The position numbers and the translations under genes were made by a program. Below, in pieces: positions 24,750 to 33,922 of a stretch of DNA of 64,000 nt. Numbering within the stretch: position 1 is the first letter of the stretch; each line of letters opens with the position of its first letter. The notes beneath the pieces are model-generated. The model was not told the origin of the DNA and did no database searches. It saw only the letters and a list, made by a program, of their open reading frames with translations. Location: NCBI GenBank assembly GCA_002422085.1, contig DISZ01000018.1:6962-70961 (forward strand). The letters run 5' to 3'. The DNA is from Rhodobacteraceae bacterium UBA6197. GTDB taxonomy: Bacteria > Pseudomonadota > Alphaproteobacteria > Rhodobacterales > Rhodobacteraceae.

Positions 24750-26110
24750 TGCGTGACCTCCGTGGGTTCGGAGGGCGCGTCGGCGTGGGTCAACCAGCCG
24801 GTAACCGCACGGCGCCGGTCAAAGACGTCCTTGGCGGCGGCCATCACATCGGCTTCGGTGACTGCGGTCAGGGCCTTGGGCCAGTCCTGCACATCGGCCA
24901 CGCTCAGGCCGCTGGCCAGCGCCTCGCCGTAGCGCTGCGCAAGGCCCTGCACCTGATCCAGGGCATAGATCTCGCCGGCGGTGATCTGCGTCTTGATCCG
25001 GGCGAACTGCGCCGGATCAACGCCCTCGGTCATGAATTTGGCCAGCGTCGCATCCAGCGCGTCTTCGGCCTCTTGCATGGATACGCCGTCGGCAGGGACA
25101 ATGATCAGCGAAAAGGTGGTGTCGTCGATCGCCATGCCGTCATAGCTGGCGCCAACATAAAGCGCCTTTTGGGTGCCGAACATCAGAGCCTTGCCCAGCA
25201 CCGAGGTGGCGCCGTTGCCGCCCAGAACCTCGGCCAGAACGGTCAGCGCCGCGGCACGCGCCTGATCGCCGGGGTCGCGTTCAGGCGCAAGATAGCTGCG
25301 GCTGACATAGGGCCGCGCCACACGGGCATCGGCAAAAGTCATCCGGCGTTCGGCCAGTTGCGGCGGTTCCTGCACGCGCTGGCGGGGCGCAAGATCGGGC
25401 GTCGGGGCCAGCGGGCCGTAGTATTTCTCGGCCAGCGCTTTCACCTGATCGGGGCTCACATCGCCCGCCACCACCAGCACCGCGTTATTGGGCGCATAGT
25501 AGCGCCGATACCAGGCCAGCGCATCTTCGCGGGTCAACTGCTCCATCTCGTGGCGCCAGCCGATGACCGGCGTGCCGTAGGGATGGTTGAGATATTGCGC
25601 GGCGCGGCGCTGTTCGCCAAAGATCGCGGCGGGGTCACTGTCGGTGCGCTGGTTGCGTTCCTCGATGATAACCTCGCGTTCGGTCTGCCAATCATCCTGC
25701 GACAGGATCAGATCGCGCATCCGGTCGGCCTCCATCCGCATCACAAGTTCCAGCCGATCGGCGCTGATGCGCTGGTAATAGGCGGTGTAGTCATAAGAGG
25801 TGAAGGCGTTGTCGGACCCGCCATTGGCCTCGACCACCTTCGATAGTTCGCCCGGGGCAAGATCATCGGTGCCCTTGAACATCAGGTGTTCCAGGAAATG
25901 CGCCACCCCGGATTTGCCGCGCGCCTCATCGGCAGAGCCGGCCTTGTACCACACCATCTGCACCACCACCGGGGCCCGGTGATCTTCGATCACCACCGCC
26001 TCAAGCCCGTTGGGCAGGGTGAAATCGGTCACGGTTTCAGCGATGGCGGGGAAAGCGGCGGCAAGGCCAAGGGCGACAAGCGCGCCAAGCGTCAGAAACG
26101 GTCGGATCAT
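24746..26110 (-). CDS. M16 zinc peptidase, active subunit
   Basis: This 454-residue periplasmic peptidase has a signal peptide (residues 1-24, ending AIAE), the zinc motif HFLEHLMFKG (about 70-79) and the downstream glutamate in the REVIIEERNQR segment (about 146). The C-terminal half contributes substrate-binding loops. M16B heterodimers degrade small peptides; no pqq genes are near, so the role is likely general periplasmic peptide turnover. It heads a two-gene operon with its zinc-less partner. Confidence 0.93.
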   Translation of the reverse strand: MIRPFLTLGALVALGLAAAFPAIAETVTDFTLPNGLEAVVIEDHRAPVVVQMVWYKAGSADEARGKSGVAHFLEHLMFKGTDDLAPGELSKVVEANGGSDNAFTSYDYTAYYQRISADRLELVMRMEADRMRDLILSQDDWQTEREVIIEERNQRTDSDPAAIFGEQRRAAQYLNHPYGTPVIGWRHEMEQLTREDALAWYRRYYAPNNAVLVVAGDVSPDQVKALAEKYYGPLAPTPDLAPRQRVQEPPQLAERRMTFADARVARPYVSRSYLAPERDPGDQARAAALTVLAEVLGGNGATSVLGKALMFGTQKALYVGASYDGMAIDDTTFSLIIVPADGVSMQEAEDALDATLAKFMTEGVDPAQFARIKTQITAGEIYALDQVQGLAQRYGEALASGLSVADVQDWPKALTAVTEADVMAAAKDVFDRRRAVTGWLTHADAPSEPTEVTQ

Positions 26111-26182
26111 GAAAACCTCCGGGTATGCCCAGCATAGCTACGCCATCATGCGCCGGGATCAACCCGTCTGACGCGGAGTTGA

Positions 26183-26728
26183 TTACGGCTGAAGCAGTTT
26201 TGCCGGGGGCGGCGCGGCAGGGGTGCGCACACCCAGCTTGCGCCAACGCTCCAGTTCGAGGTCTTGTTGCAACGCCATCGGCTTGTAGGCCTTGATATAG
26301 ACGTTCACGTTGAACAGGCGTTCCAGCAGGCGGCCGTCATGCTTGCGGCGGTATTCAAGGTCTTCGGCGGCCAGATCGGCGCGGATCGAGGACGACGTGC
26401 CAAAACGGCTGGCCTGTGCGACCAGCGCGCCATCGCCTGCGCCAATGCCGCTGCGCGTCAATGCGGCCGGGTTGCCGCCCAGCGCGGCAACGGCGTCGGC
26501 CTCGGGGGTGGGGTCCGCGATGCTGGTGCCGCCCGGCGTGGGCGGCGGCAAGGCCGCAAGGTCTTGCGGCAATTGCAAGGGCTTGGTCGGCAGGATGCCA
26601 AACTCATCCGGCCCGGCCGTCGCCGAACGCAGATGCATCAGTTGCGGCTGCTTGTCGCCGCCGCCACAGGCCGCCAGCATCAGAGCCGCCGCTAAGAGCG
26701 CCCCAAAGGTGCCGATTTTCGCCTGCAT
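26183..26728 (-). CDS. DUF3035 lipoprotein
   Basis: This 181-residue protein has a lipoprotein signal peptide with lipobox LAAC (MQAKIGTFGALLAAALMLAACGGG). A proline-rich linker (LPPPTPGGTSIADPTPEAD) and a C-terminal region with LEYRRKHDGRLLERLF follow. It matches the DUF3035 family, which some annotations call a Bam complex subunit (BamF); I treat that as unproven. GAGGGAG lies upstream of the ATG at 26728. It sits between lspA, whose product would process it, and the M16 pair. Confidence 0.85.
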   Translation of the reverse strand: MQAKIGTFGALLAAALMLAACGGGDKQPQLMHLRSATAGPDEFGILPTKPLQLPQDLAALPPPTPGGTSIADPTPEADAVAALGGNPAALTRSGIGAGDGALVAQASRFGTSSSIRADLAAEDLEYRRKHDGRLLERLFNVNVYIKAYKPMALQQDLELERWRKLGVRTPAAPPPAKLLQP

Positions 26729-26814
26729 GAGCCACTCCCTCACCAATCTGTCCCCGTCTTAGCGCAAGAGTTTGCGCGCGTCACGGGGGAAACCTTGCCG
26801 CAGATCCGCGCGGC

Positions 26815-27306
26815 CTATCGTTTGCGGGTCTTTGTTGGGGGCGCAGCGTCACGCCCGGTGAACAGAACCAACCCGGCGGCACCGGCAAAGATCGCGATAT
26901 CGGCCACGTTGAACGAATAGGGGTTTTCGATTCCCGGCACCGACAGGTTCAGGAAATCGGCAACCGCGCCATAAAGCAGCCGATCGACGACATTGCCCAG
27001 CGCGCCGCCGATCAGCAACCCCGCCGCCACCTGCACCAGCGCCGAATGCGGCTCGCGCCGGACCCAGAGCCAGACCCAGACCGAAATCCCAAGTGCCAAA
27101 AGGATCAGCGCCCAGCGCGTCCAGTCGCTTTGCCCGGAGAACAGGCCGAAATTGACGCCCTGGTTCCACGCCATGCGGAAATTGATCCAAGGCGGCAAGA
27201 CTTCCATCGCCAACTTGCGATCCAGACCCAGACCATGAACCACCGTGTATTTCGAGACCTGATCTACGATCAGCACAGCCGTCGCCACCTTAACTGCAAG
27301 CCGCAT
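26815..27306 (-). CDS. lspA: Lipoprotein signal peptidase (signal peptidase II)
   Basis: This 163-residue inner-membrane aspartic protease starts MRLAVKVATAVLIVDQVSKY, with four helices. The catalytic regions GNVVDRLLYGAVADFL (first Asp) and NVADIAI (second Asp) and the MAWNQGVNFGLF loop are all present. AGGAGG stands 6 bases before the ATG at 27306. It cleaves prolipoproteins such as the DUF3035 lipoprotein encoded next to it. An intergenic palindrome separates it from purH. Confidence 0.96.
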   Translation of the reverse strand: MRLAVKVATAVLIVDQVSKYTVVHGLGLDRKLAMEVLPPWINFRMAWNQGVNFGLFSGQSDWTRWALILLALGISVWVWLWVRREPHSALVQVAAGLLIGGALGNVVDRLLYGAVADFLNLSVPGIENPYSFNVADIAIFAGAAGLVLFTGRDAAPPTKTRKR

Positions 27307-27323
27307 CAACGCCTCCTTTTCTC

Positions 27324-27409
27324 GCTTCTTTTTGGCCGCAATACTCCCGCCGGAGGCAAGTCCTTTTACCTGGATGCCTCCGGCGGGAGTATTTTTGCCA
27401 AAAAGAAGC
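27324..27409. repeat. Intergenic palindrome, class I copy B (34-bp arms)
   Basis: The arms 27324-27357 and 27376-27409 match at 31 of 34 positions around an 18-nt loop. The core is CTCCCGCCGGAGGC, and the outer ends are GCTTCTTTTTGGC and GCCAAAAAGAAGC, a variant of the outer ends in copies A and C. It lies between purH and lspA on the minus strand. Confidence 0.92.
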
Positions 27410-27416
27410 CACCAGC

Positions 27417-29003
27417 TCAGTGCCGGAAATGGCGCATGCCTGTGAAGACCATCGCCAGGCCTGCGGCATCGGCGGCCGCGATCACCTCGGCGTCGCGCAT
27501 CGAGCCGCCAGGTTGGATCAGCGCCGTCGCGCCGGCTTCGGCAGCGGCAATCAACCCGTCGGCGAAGGGAAAGAACGCGTCCGAAGCCACGACCGAGCCT
27601 TGGGTCAGCGGTGCGGCAAGACCCAGCGCCTCGGCCATGTCCCGTGCCTTGCGGGCCGCGATCCGGGTGCTGTCGACGCGGCTCATCTGGCCTGCACCGA
27701 CGCCCACGGTCGCGCCGTCCTTGACGTAGATGATGGCGTTCGACTTGACGTGTTTGGCGACTTTCCACGCGAACAGCAGGTCGTTCAGTTCCTGTTCGCT
27801 GGGCGCGCGTCTGGTCACGACGTGCAGATCGTGGCGCGAGATGGCGCCGTTATCCTTGCCCTGCACCAGAAACCCCCCTGAAACCTGACGGAAGGTCAGC
27901 AATGCGGACTTCGGGTCGGGCAGTGCGCCGGTGGTCAGCAAGCGCAGGTTTTTCTTGGCGGCAAAGATCGCACGGGCGGCGGGGTCGGCATCGGGGGCGA
28001 TGACCACCTCGGTGAAGATGTTGCAGATCTCTTCGGCGGTGGCTGCGTCCAGCGTCTGGTTCAGCGCGATGATGCCGCCGAAGGCCGACGTGCGATCACA
28101 GTCATAGGCGCGTTTGTAGGCGTCAAGCAGGGTCTCGCCCTGCGCCACACCACAAGGGTTGGCGTGTTTGATAATGGCGACCGCCGGACCCTTGCCCGCG
28201 AATTCGGCCACCAGCTCGAAGGCGGCGTCGGTGTCATTGATATTGTTGTAGCTGAGTTCCTTGCCTTGCCACTGTTTCGCCGTCGCCACGCCGGGACGGT
28301 TCGAGCCATCCAGATAGAAGGCCGCGGACTGGTGCGGGTTTTCGCCATAGCGCAGGCTTTGCGCCAGCGTCCCGGCGAAGGCACGGCGGCGCGGGGTTTC
28401 TTCGCCGATCGCCGCCGCCATCCAGGTGCTGACCGCCGCATCATAGGCCGCCGTGCGGGCGTAGGCGATCTGTGCCTGACGCTGGCGGAATCCCAGCGAG
28501 GTGCGGTCGTCATTCTTGTCCAGTTCGGCCAGCAGCGCCGCATAGTCCTGCACATCGACCACGGTGGCCACAAAGGCATGATTCTTGGCCGCGGCGCGGA
28601 TCATCGCCGGGCCGCCGATGTCGATGTTCTCGATACACTCGGCATGGGTGCCACCCTTGGCCACGGTTTCTTCGAACGGATAGAGGTTGACCACCAGCAG
28701 GTCGATCGGCTCGATCCCATGCGCCGCCATCGCGACCTGATGTTCGACATCGTCGCGCAGCGCCAGCAGGCCGCCATGCACCGCCGGGTGCAGGGTCTTC
28801 ACACGACCATCCATCATTTCGGGATATCCGGTCACCTCGGCCACGTCCTTGACGTGCAGCCCCGCGGTCCTGAGTGTCAGCGCCGTGCCGCCGGTCGACA
28901 GGATCTCGACCCCCCGTGCGGCAAGGGATCGGGCGAATTCGATCAATCCGGTCTTGTCGGACACGGAAATCAGGGCGCGGCGAAGGGGGACGAGGTTGGT
29001 CAC
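27417..29003 (-). CDS. purH: Bifunctional AICAR transformylase / IMP cyclohydrolase
   Basis: This 528-residue enzyme has the expected length and two domains. The N-terminal IMP cyclohydrolase (MGS-like) contains ALISVSDKTGL and YPEMMDGRVKTLHPAVHGG. The C-terminal transformylase contains KQWQGKELSYNNINDTDAAF and KHANPCGVA (catalytic Lys-His). It catalyses the last two steps of IMP synthesis in the cytoplasm. It follows the heparinase-like gene by 18 bp, so they are probably co-transcribed. Confidence 0.97.
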   Translation of the reverse strand: MTNLVPLRRALISVSDKTGLIEFARSLAARGVEILSTGGTALTLRTAGLHVKDVAEVTGYPEMMDGRVKTLHPAVHGGLLALRDDVEHQVAMAAHGIEPIDLLVVNLYPFEETVAKGGTHAECIENIDIGGPAMIRAAAKNHAFVATVVDVQDYAALLAELDKNDDRTSLGFRQRQAQIAYARTAAYDAAVSTWMAAAIGEETPRRRAFAGTLAQSLRYGENPHQSAAFYLDGSNRPGVATAKQWQGKELSYNNINDTDAAFELVAEFAGKGPAVAIIKHANPCGVAQGETLLDAYKRAYDCDRTSAFGGIIALNQTLDAATAEEICNIFTEVVIAPDADPAARAIFAAKKNLRLLTTGALPDPKSALLTFRQVSGGFLVQGKDNGAISRHDLHVVTRRAPSEQELNDLLFAWKVAKHVKSNAIIYVKDGATVGVGAGQMSRVDSTRIAARKARDMAEALGLAAPLTQGSVVASDAFFPFADGLIAAAEAGATALIQPGGSMRDAEVIAAADAAGLAMVFTGMRHFRH

Positions 29004-29021
29004 GGGCGGCAGTCCTTTGGC

Positions 29022-30845
29022 TCAGTCGGTTTCAGGTGGGGCAAGGTCCGGCATCGGGTCGGTGTCGTCTTGCGGCAGGAATTCCAAGTCGCGGATTGCG
29101 GCGGGGGTATCTTGTGCCTTGGCCAAGGTCCAGCCGATCTGGCACGCAAAGTCCAGAACCCGCCCGGCGAGCACGATCTGGCGCGCCGCACGGGGGCGCA
29201 AGCGGCCCTTTTCAAGGTAGACCGAGGGTTCCAGCGTCATCTCGGCGGTGCCGTCATGGCGAAACACCCAGATCTCGCCGGATTTGAGCGCCATCGACAC
29301 CGCCGCCCCGCCCATGTCCAGCGCCGCATCGACATCGGGGTGCAAATGAAAGCGCAGATCAAAGGCAATGCCCTGAAGCCCCGAGCGGTCCATGACAACC
29401 TCAAAACGCCTGCGGTCCTCGTTGGTCATCGCACCCAGGGTATCTTCGCCCGTCAGGGTGCGGCCATCCAGCGACAAGGTCAGTTCGCGCACATGGGTCA
29501 TGCCATGGGTCGCGGCATAGCCATTGTGGCCAAACAGCAGACGGGTGCCGGCGTCGGTCAGTTCGCTTTGCAGCCAGACTTCCGAGGGGGCATCGGCCAG
29601 CAGGCCCCGGCTGGCACCGCCCAAGACGCCGCTGGCGCCAAGCCGCGACGAGGAAAAGCCGACGATGCCCAGCGTCGAATGGCTGGGTGTGGCCCGGCCC
29701 GCGCGGTGCCAGTCGGGGCCGAAGGCCGCCCCCGAGCCGCAGTTGACGATCAGCGGGCGGCGCCCCGAGGTCACCTCAAGCGCCAGTGTCGAGGCATGGG
29801 CATTGGCCGAGGCCGGTCCGAACGGCGGAGCGGCAGCGTCAACGATGACCGTGGTGCGGCCACCGTGAAGCCGCGCAAAGCCCATCGCCAGCCCCTCGGC
29901 CGGAACTGCGCGCACCCCGGCGGCGGCCAGCGCCTGATCCAGACGGCCTTCAAGCCCGCGACCGCCGCCGTGAAACCGCGCCAGACCGCCATCCGCATGG
30001 CGCAGCGCGCGCAGCGTCGGCGCGATGCGCCCGATCGCGGCCAGATGCGCCGCCGACGGGGCACGACCGGCCTCGGCCAAGGCCGCCGCAGCCCAGGTCA
30101 GAAGGGTGAAAACCTCAAGCAGCTCTTCGGGGTTGCGGGTCGGGATGCCGCCCTCGGCGTCAATCTGCGCCTCGCATTCGCGCGCCAGCGCGGCCGAGGC
30201 GGCGGCGACGTGGCGCTCCATCCCGGTCAGGGCAAGGCCGGCGTAGATCAGGCCGGTCAGGGCCTCGAACCGGGGCAGGCCGGGGCTGGCCGATTTCCAG
30301 CGCCGGGCCAGAAAGATGGTTTGTTGGCCGAGGCTGCGAAAGAACGCGTCGGCCGGGGCACGGTCCTGACCATTCAGCAGCAAGATCGCATGGTTGATCC
30401 AGCGGATCAGGCGGCGGCCGGTCAGATCCGGGGTCCAGCCCGGCCCGCGGCCGCCTCCGAACCGGGTGATCCAGTCGAAAACCCAGGCCTGCGCACGGTC
30501 GCGCGCGGCGCGGTCGCCGACGGCGGCAAGGTCGTCCAGCCAGGCGCCGCCGTGCAGCGCCTCTTCAAAGCCCGGATCGGGCATCGGCAGATCCCAAAGC
30601 GACTTGCCGGGGCCTTCGATCAGGAAGCCCGCAAACAGGAAGTTGCCCGCGACCAGTTGTCGCCCCCGCGCGAACGAGCCGATGGTGCGCGGTTCGGGCT
30701 GGCTGACAAAGCCGGTTGCCGGGCGGGCACGGGCAGCGCGCAGGGCGGCAAGACGGTTGAACAGGCGGGTCTTGCGGGAGGACCATCTGCCCGGCACCCC
30801 TGCCCCCGCCCTGGATTTGCGCCCGTATGTTGCCTGCCGTGCCAT
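29022..30845 (-). CDS. Heparinase II/III-like protein
   Basis: This 607-residue protein has an alpha-helical N-terminal half (for example WVFDWITRFGGGRGPGW near 115-135) resembling the heparinase II/III toroid. A C-terminal beta-rich domain contains NAHASTLALEVTSGRRPLIVNCGSG and YAATHGMTHVRELTLSLDG. No signal peptide is visible at the basic N-terminus (MARQATYGRKSRAG). The family contains polysaccharide lyases, but this cytosolic-looking form near purH and rsmB has an unknown substrate. Confidence 0.85.
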   Translation of the reverse strand: MARQATYGRKSRAGAGVPGRWSSRKTRLFNRLAALRAARARPATGFVSQPEPRTIGSFARGRQLVAGNFLFAGFLIEGPGKSLWDLPMPDPGFEEALHGGAWLDDLAAVGDRAARDRAQAWVFDWITRFGGGRGPGWTPDLTGRRLIRWINHAILLLNGQDRAPADAFFRSLGQQTIFLARRWKSASPGLPRFEALTGLIYAGLALTGMERHVAAASAALARECEAQIDAEGGIPTRNPEELLEVFTLLTWAAAALAEAGRAPSAAHLAAIGRIAPTLRALRHADGGLARFHGGGRGLEGRLDQALAAAGVRAVPAEGLAMGFARLHGGRTTVIVDAAAPPFGPASANAHASTLALEVTSGRRPLIVNCGSGAAFGPDWHRAGRATPSHSTLGIVGFSSSRLGASGVLGGASRGLLADAPSEVWLQSELTDAGTRLLFGHNGYAATHGMTHVRELTLSLDGRTLTGEDTLGAMTNEDRRRFEVVMDRSGLQGIAFDLRFHLHPDVDAALDMGGAAVSMALKSGEIWVFRHDGTAEMTLEPSVYLEKGRLRPRAARQIVLAGRVLDFACQIGWTLAKAQDTPAAIRDLEFLPQDDTDPMPDLAPPETD

Positions 30846-30939
30846 GCTGCCCCGGTTAGTCCGATGTCATCGCTGAAGAAGCTGTCGGTTCAGGGCGCAC
30901 CATAGTCGGGGCTGCGGGGCGTGTCATCGCAGAATTCCG

Positions 30940-32232
30940 TCAACCGGCAATGTCACGTGTCAGGCAGGCGATGTAGAAGCCGTCGAGGCCGCCCAACGCG
31001 GGCCAATAGTCCGGGCGCAGGCGCAGACCGCCCTCTGGCGAGATCCAGTCCGGGTCGATCCCGGGCAGGGTCAGCGCCTCTGGCAGGGTGCGCAGGCCGG
31101 GGTGGCGGGCAAGGGCTGCGGTGATCTGCGCCTCGCCCTCTTCGGGCAAAAGCGAGCAGGTGCAATAGACCAGACGCCCGCCGGGGGCCAGCATGCCAAG
31201 CGCATGGTCGAGAAGCCCGGCCTGCAAGGCAAACAGCTCGCGCAGTGATCTGGGGTCTTTGACGTAGGGCAGATCGGGATGGCGGCGCACGGTGCCGGTG
31301 GCCGAACAGGGCGCATCCAGAAGGATCGCGGCAAAGGGTTCCTGCGGCCGCCAATGCAGCGCATCGTCGATCACGATCTCGGCCGACAGGCCACAGCGGG
31401 TCAGGTTTTCGCTGATCCGCGCGGCGCGCGGCGAGGATATGTCAAGCGCGGTGACCGCCGCCCCCATCGCCGCCAGTTGCAGCGTCTTGCCGCCCGGCGC
31501 GGCGCATAGGTCAAGGCAGCGTTCGCCGGGCGCCGGGGCAAGGATCCGCGCCGCAAGGGCGGCGGCGGCGTCCTGCACCCACCAGGCCCCGTCTGCAAAG
31601 CCCGGCAGGTCTGATACCTGCCCGCGCGCCGCAAGCCGGAGCGTGCCGGTTGGCAGCACGCTGGCGCCCAGCGCCTCGGCCAGCGCAGCGGCGGTCTCGG
31701 TCGATTTCGGCGTCAGATCAAGGGCCGCGGCGCGCAGGTGTGCCGCCTCGATCCGCATCGTGGCCTGTTTGCCCCAGGCCGACATCAGCCGACCGCGCAG
31801 CCAATCCGGCAAAGCCGGCGCCGGCAGGCTGGCCCATTTCGCCGGGTCGGTCTCGGCGACCTTGCGCAACACCGCGTTGATCAGCGCGGTAAAGCTGTCG
31901 GTGCGCGGGCCGCCGGTGCGCGCCAGCGTGACCGCGGCGTTGACTGCGCCATGCGGTGCGGCACCTTCCTCCAGCATCTCGACGGTGGCCAGGCGCAGCA
32001 GCGCCAGCACATCGGGCGGCGGAGTGCGGCGCATCAGCGGCTTGAGGATTGCATCGGCGCGGCCAAGGTGGCGCAGCGTCGCCACCGCCAGACGTTGGGC
32101 GCGGGCGCGTTCTGCAGGAGGCAGCCAGGCAAGATCGCCTGCGGCCAGTTGGTTGGAAAGCGGCTGGGCATGATCGGTCACGCCAAGGATCAGCCCCAAT
32201 GCGGCTTTGCGCGCGTCTTCACCCGTATTCAT
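30940..32232 (-). CDS. rsmB: 16S rRNA m5C967 methyltransferase RsmB
   Basis: This 430-residue protein combines an N-terminal NusB-like RNA-binding domain (to about residue 140) with a SAM-dependent methyltransferase. The latter has ERCLDLCAAPGGKTLQLA (motif I), LLDAPCSATGTVRRHPD (motif IV, catalytic Cys region) and VYCTCSLLPEEGE (motif VI). I took the ATG at 32232; open frame upstream of it has no protein-like content. The ribosome-binding site is weak. It diverges from the SDH assembly factor gene. Confidence 0.93.
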   Translation of the reverse strand: MNTGEDARKAALGLILGVTDHAQPLSNQLAAGDLAWLPPAERARAQRLAVATLRHLGRADAILKPLMRRTPPPDVLALLRLATVEMLEEGAAPHGAVNAAVTLARTGGPRTDSFTALINAVLRKVAETDPAKWASLPAPALPDWLRGRLMSAWGKQATMRIEAAHLRAAALDLTPKSTETAAALAEALGASVLPTGTLRLAARGQVSDLPGFADGAWWVQDAAAALAARILAPAPGERCLDLCAAPGGKTLQLAAMGAAVTALDISSPRAARISENLTRCGLSAEIVIDDALHWRPQEPFAAILLDAPCSATGTVRRHPDLPYVKDPRSLRELFALQAGLLDHALGMLAPGGRLVYCTCSLLPEEGEAQITAALARHPGLRTLPEALTLPGIDPDWISPEGGLRLRPDYWPALGGLDGFYIACLTRDIAG

Positions 32233-32311
32233 CTGACCGCGACCCTTTGGCTTGTTCCGGTTATGCAGGCCCCGTATATCATGGGCCTGCGCTTCACAAG
32301 GAATGCCCGCG

Positions 32312-32509
32312 ATGACCGATAAGCCCGAACAGCAAGAACAGCCCCGCCTGGATCTGCCCGCCGCTGCCCAACGGGCCTTGGCCGAGGCCGAGGCGCGACG
32401 CAAGGCCGCCGCCGAAGTCGTCCTGCCTGTCGAATTGGGCGGGCGCGACGGGCTTGACCCGGTGCGCTATGGCGATTGGGAAAAAAAGGGTCTGGCAATC
32501 GATTTCTGA
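32312..32509 (+). CDS. Succinate dehydrogenase assembly factor 4-like protein (DUF1674)
   Basis: This 65-residue protein begins MTDKPEQQEQPRLDLPAAA. It ends with the conserved tail ELGGRDGLDPVRYGDWEKKG, the DUF1674/SdhAF4 signature that binds flavinylated SdhA in mitochondria. AAGGA lies 9-13 bases before the chosen ATG; another ATG three codons earlier is too close to it. There are no sdh genes nearby. A class II palindrome and hairpin follow before dapB. Confidence 0.88.
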   Translation: MTDKPEQQEQPRLDLPAAAQRALAEAEARRKAAAEVVLPVELGGRDGLDPVRYGDWEKKGLAIDF

Positions 32510-32530
32510 CCGGGCGTTTTTCGGCACGCG

Positions 32531-32582
32531 CCGGGGGTTTTCCACCCCCGGACCCCCGGAGGATATTTCAGCGAAGATGAAG
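32531..32582. repeat. Class II intergenic element: hairpin plus GATATTT/GAAGATGAA module
   Basis: CCGGGGG (32531-32537) pairs with CCCCCGG (32545-32551). It is followed directly by ACCCCCGGAGGATATTT and then CAGCGAAGATGAAG (to 32582). It sits between the convergent SDH-assembly-factor and dapB genes and may terminate from one or both sides. The right half resembles one arm of the class I palindromes. Confidence 0.8.
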
Positions 32583-32596
32583 ATCGCGGTGTCGGG

Positions 32597-33406
32597 TCAG
32601 AGGCCCAGCACGTCGAGCATGTCATATTCGCCCGGCTTTTGGGTTTGCCCCCAGAGCGCCGCGCGCAGGGCGCCGCGCGCAAAGATGGCACGATCGGTGG
32701 CGACATGGCGCAAGATGACCCTTTCGCCCAGCGCCGCGAAGATCACATCATGTTCGCCGACGATGTCACCGCCACGCACCGAGGAAAAACCGATCGCGCC
32801 GGGGTGGCGAGCCCCGGTGATCCCGTCGCGCCCGGCCTCGCGGTTGGCGTCAAGATCGATGCCGCGGCCCTCGGCGGCGGCCTGGCCCAGCATCAGCGCG
32901 GTTCCCGACGGGGCGTCCACTTTCATCCGGTGGTGCGCCTCGACGATCTCGATGTCCCAATCGGGGTCGAGGGCGGCGGCGACCTTGCGGGTCAATTGCA
33001 CCAGAAGATTGACGCCCAGCGACATGTTGCCCGCGCGCACGATGACCGCATGGCGTGCAGCGGCCGCGATACGGGCAAGATGGGCGGGTTCCAGCCCGGT
33101 CGTGCCGATCACATGTGTGGCCCGAGCCTGAGCCGCAAGGGCTGCGAATTCGACCGTTGCGGCGGGCGCCGTGAAGTCGATGACCGCTTGCGCCCCGGCA
33201 AGGGCCGTGAGCGGGTCATCGGTCACGATCACCCCGTTCGCCACCCCGCCGGTGGCGATGCCAAGGTCTTGCCCGATCCACGGGTGGCCGGCGCGTTCGA
33301 CCGCCCCCACAAGGCGCGCCCTTTGCGAGGCCAGAACGGTCGTGGCCAGCATCTGGCCCATGCGGCCCGAGGCCCCGGTGATGACGATGCCCGGCAGGTC
33401 GGTCAT
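32597..33406 (-). CDS. dapB: 4-hydroxy-tetrahydrodipicolinate reductase
   Basis: This 269-residue enzyme has the Rossmann motif ITGASGRMGQML at the N-terminus, VIGTTGL near residue 100, and the signature EAHHRMKVDAPSGTALML (about 150-170). It reduces the DapA product with NAD(P)H in lysine/diaminopimelate synthesis. GGGGA stands before the ATG at 33406. Upstream open frame to 33955 is antisense to rbfA and not part of the protein. It is divergent from rbfA. Confidence 0.96.
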   Translation of the reverse strand: MTDLPGIVITGASGRMGQMLATTVLASQRARLVGAVERAGHPWIGQDLGIATGGVANGVIVTDDPLTALAGAQAVIDFTAPAATVEFAALAAQARATHVIGTTGLEPAHLARIAAAARHAVIVRAGNMSLGVNLLVQLTRKVAAALDPDWDIEIVEAHHRMKVDAPSGTALMLGQAAAEGRGIDLDANREAGRDGITGARHPGAIGFSSVRGGDIVGEHDVIFAALGERVILRHVATDRAIFARGALRAALWGQTQKPGEYDMLDVLGL

Positions 33407-33502
33407 GGCAATTCCCCTTGTTGATCGGCATTCCTTAGCCCGTGTGCGCGCAGTTGGCAAAGCCCCGTTGCGAGGATCGCGCCCATGCCCTACATGGGGG
33501 CC

Positions 33503-33922
33503 ATGGCACAGAACCGATTTCCCATGGGCAAAGGCCCCACGCAACGTCAGCTCCGCGTCGGCGAGTTGATCCGGCGCACCCTTTCCGACGTGCTGTTGCG
33601 CGGCGATGTCCACGACCCCGACTTGAACCGGATTTCGATTACGGTGGGCGAGGTCAGCACCTCGACCGATCTCAAGGTCGCCACGGCCTATGTTTCGCCA
33701 TTGGGTGGGCAGGGCAGCGATGAGATGCTCAAGGCGCTGCGCCGCAACACGCCCGAGTTGCGGCATCTGGTGGCCAAGGGGCTGACGCTGAAATACGCGC
33801 CCGAATTGCGGTTCCAGCTGGATGAGACATTTGACCGGCTGGATGACACGCGGCGGATGTTTGCAGACGAGCGGGTGCAGCGCGACATTGCCGCGCAAGA
33901 CGATGATGACACCGCTGAATAA
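33503..33922 (+). CDS. rbfA: 30S ribosome-binding factor A
   Basis: This 139-residue KH-fold protein reads RQLRVGELIRRTLSDVLLRG, then VSTSTDLKVATAYVSPLGG and a tail DETFDRLDDTRRMF, all typical of RbfA. It assists late 30S maturation and 17S rRNA processing. I prefer the ATG at 33503 (GGGGG just upstream, and family members begin MA(K/Q)N); an ATG at 33485 would add 6 residues. The next gene starts inside its last codons. Confidence 0.94.
   Translation: MAQNRFPMGKGPTQRQLRVGELIRRTLSDVLLRGDVHDPDLNRISITVGEVSTSTDLKVATAYVSPLGGQGSDEMLKALRRNTPELRHLVAKGLTLKYAPELRFQLDETFDRLDDTRRMFADERVQRDIAAQDDDDTAE

Noticed and set aside
28164..30905. A 913-codon open frame on the plus strand opposite purH and the heparinase-like gene
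   Set aside because: Its translation has no domain, is rich in Arg/Gly/Gln, and mirrors well-supported genes in high-GC DNA.
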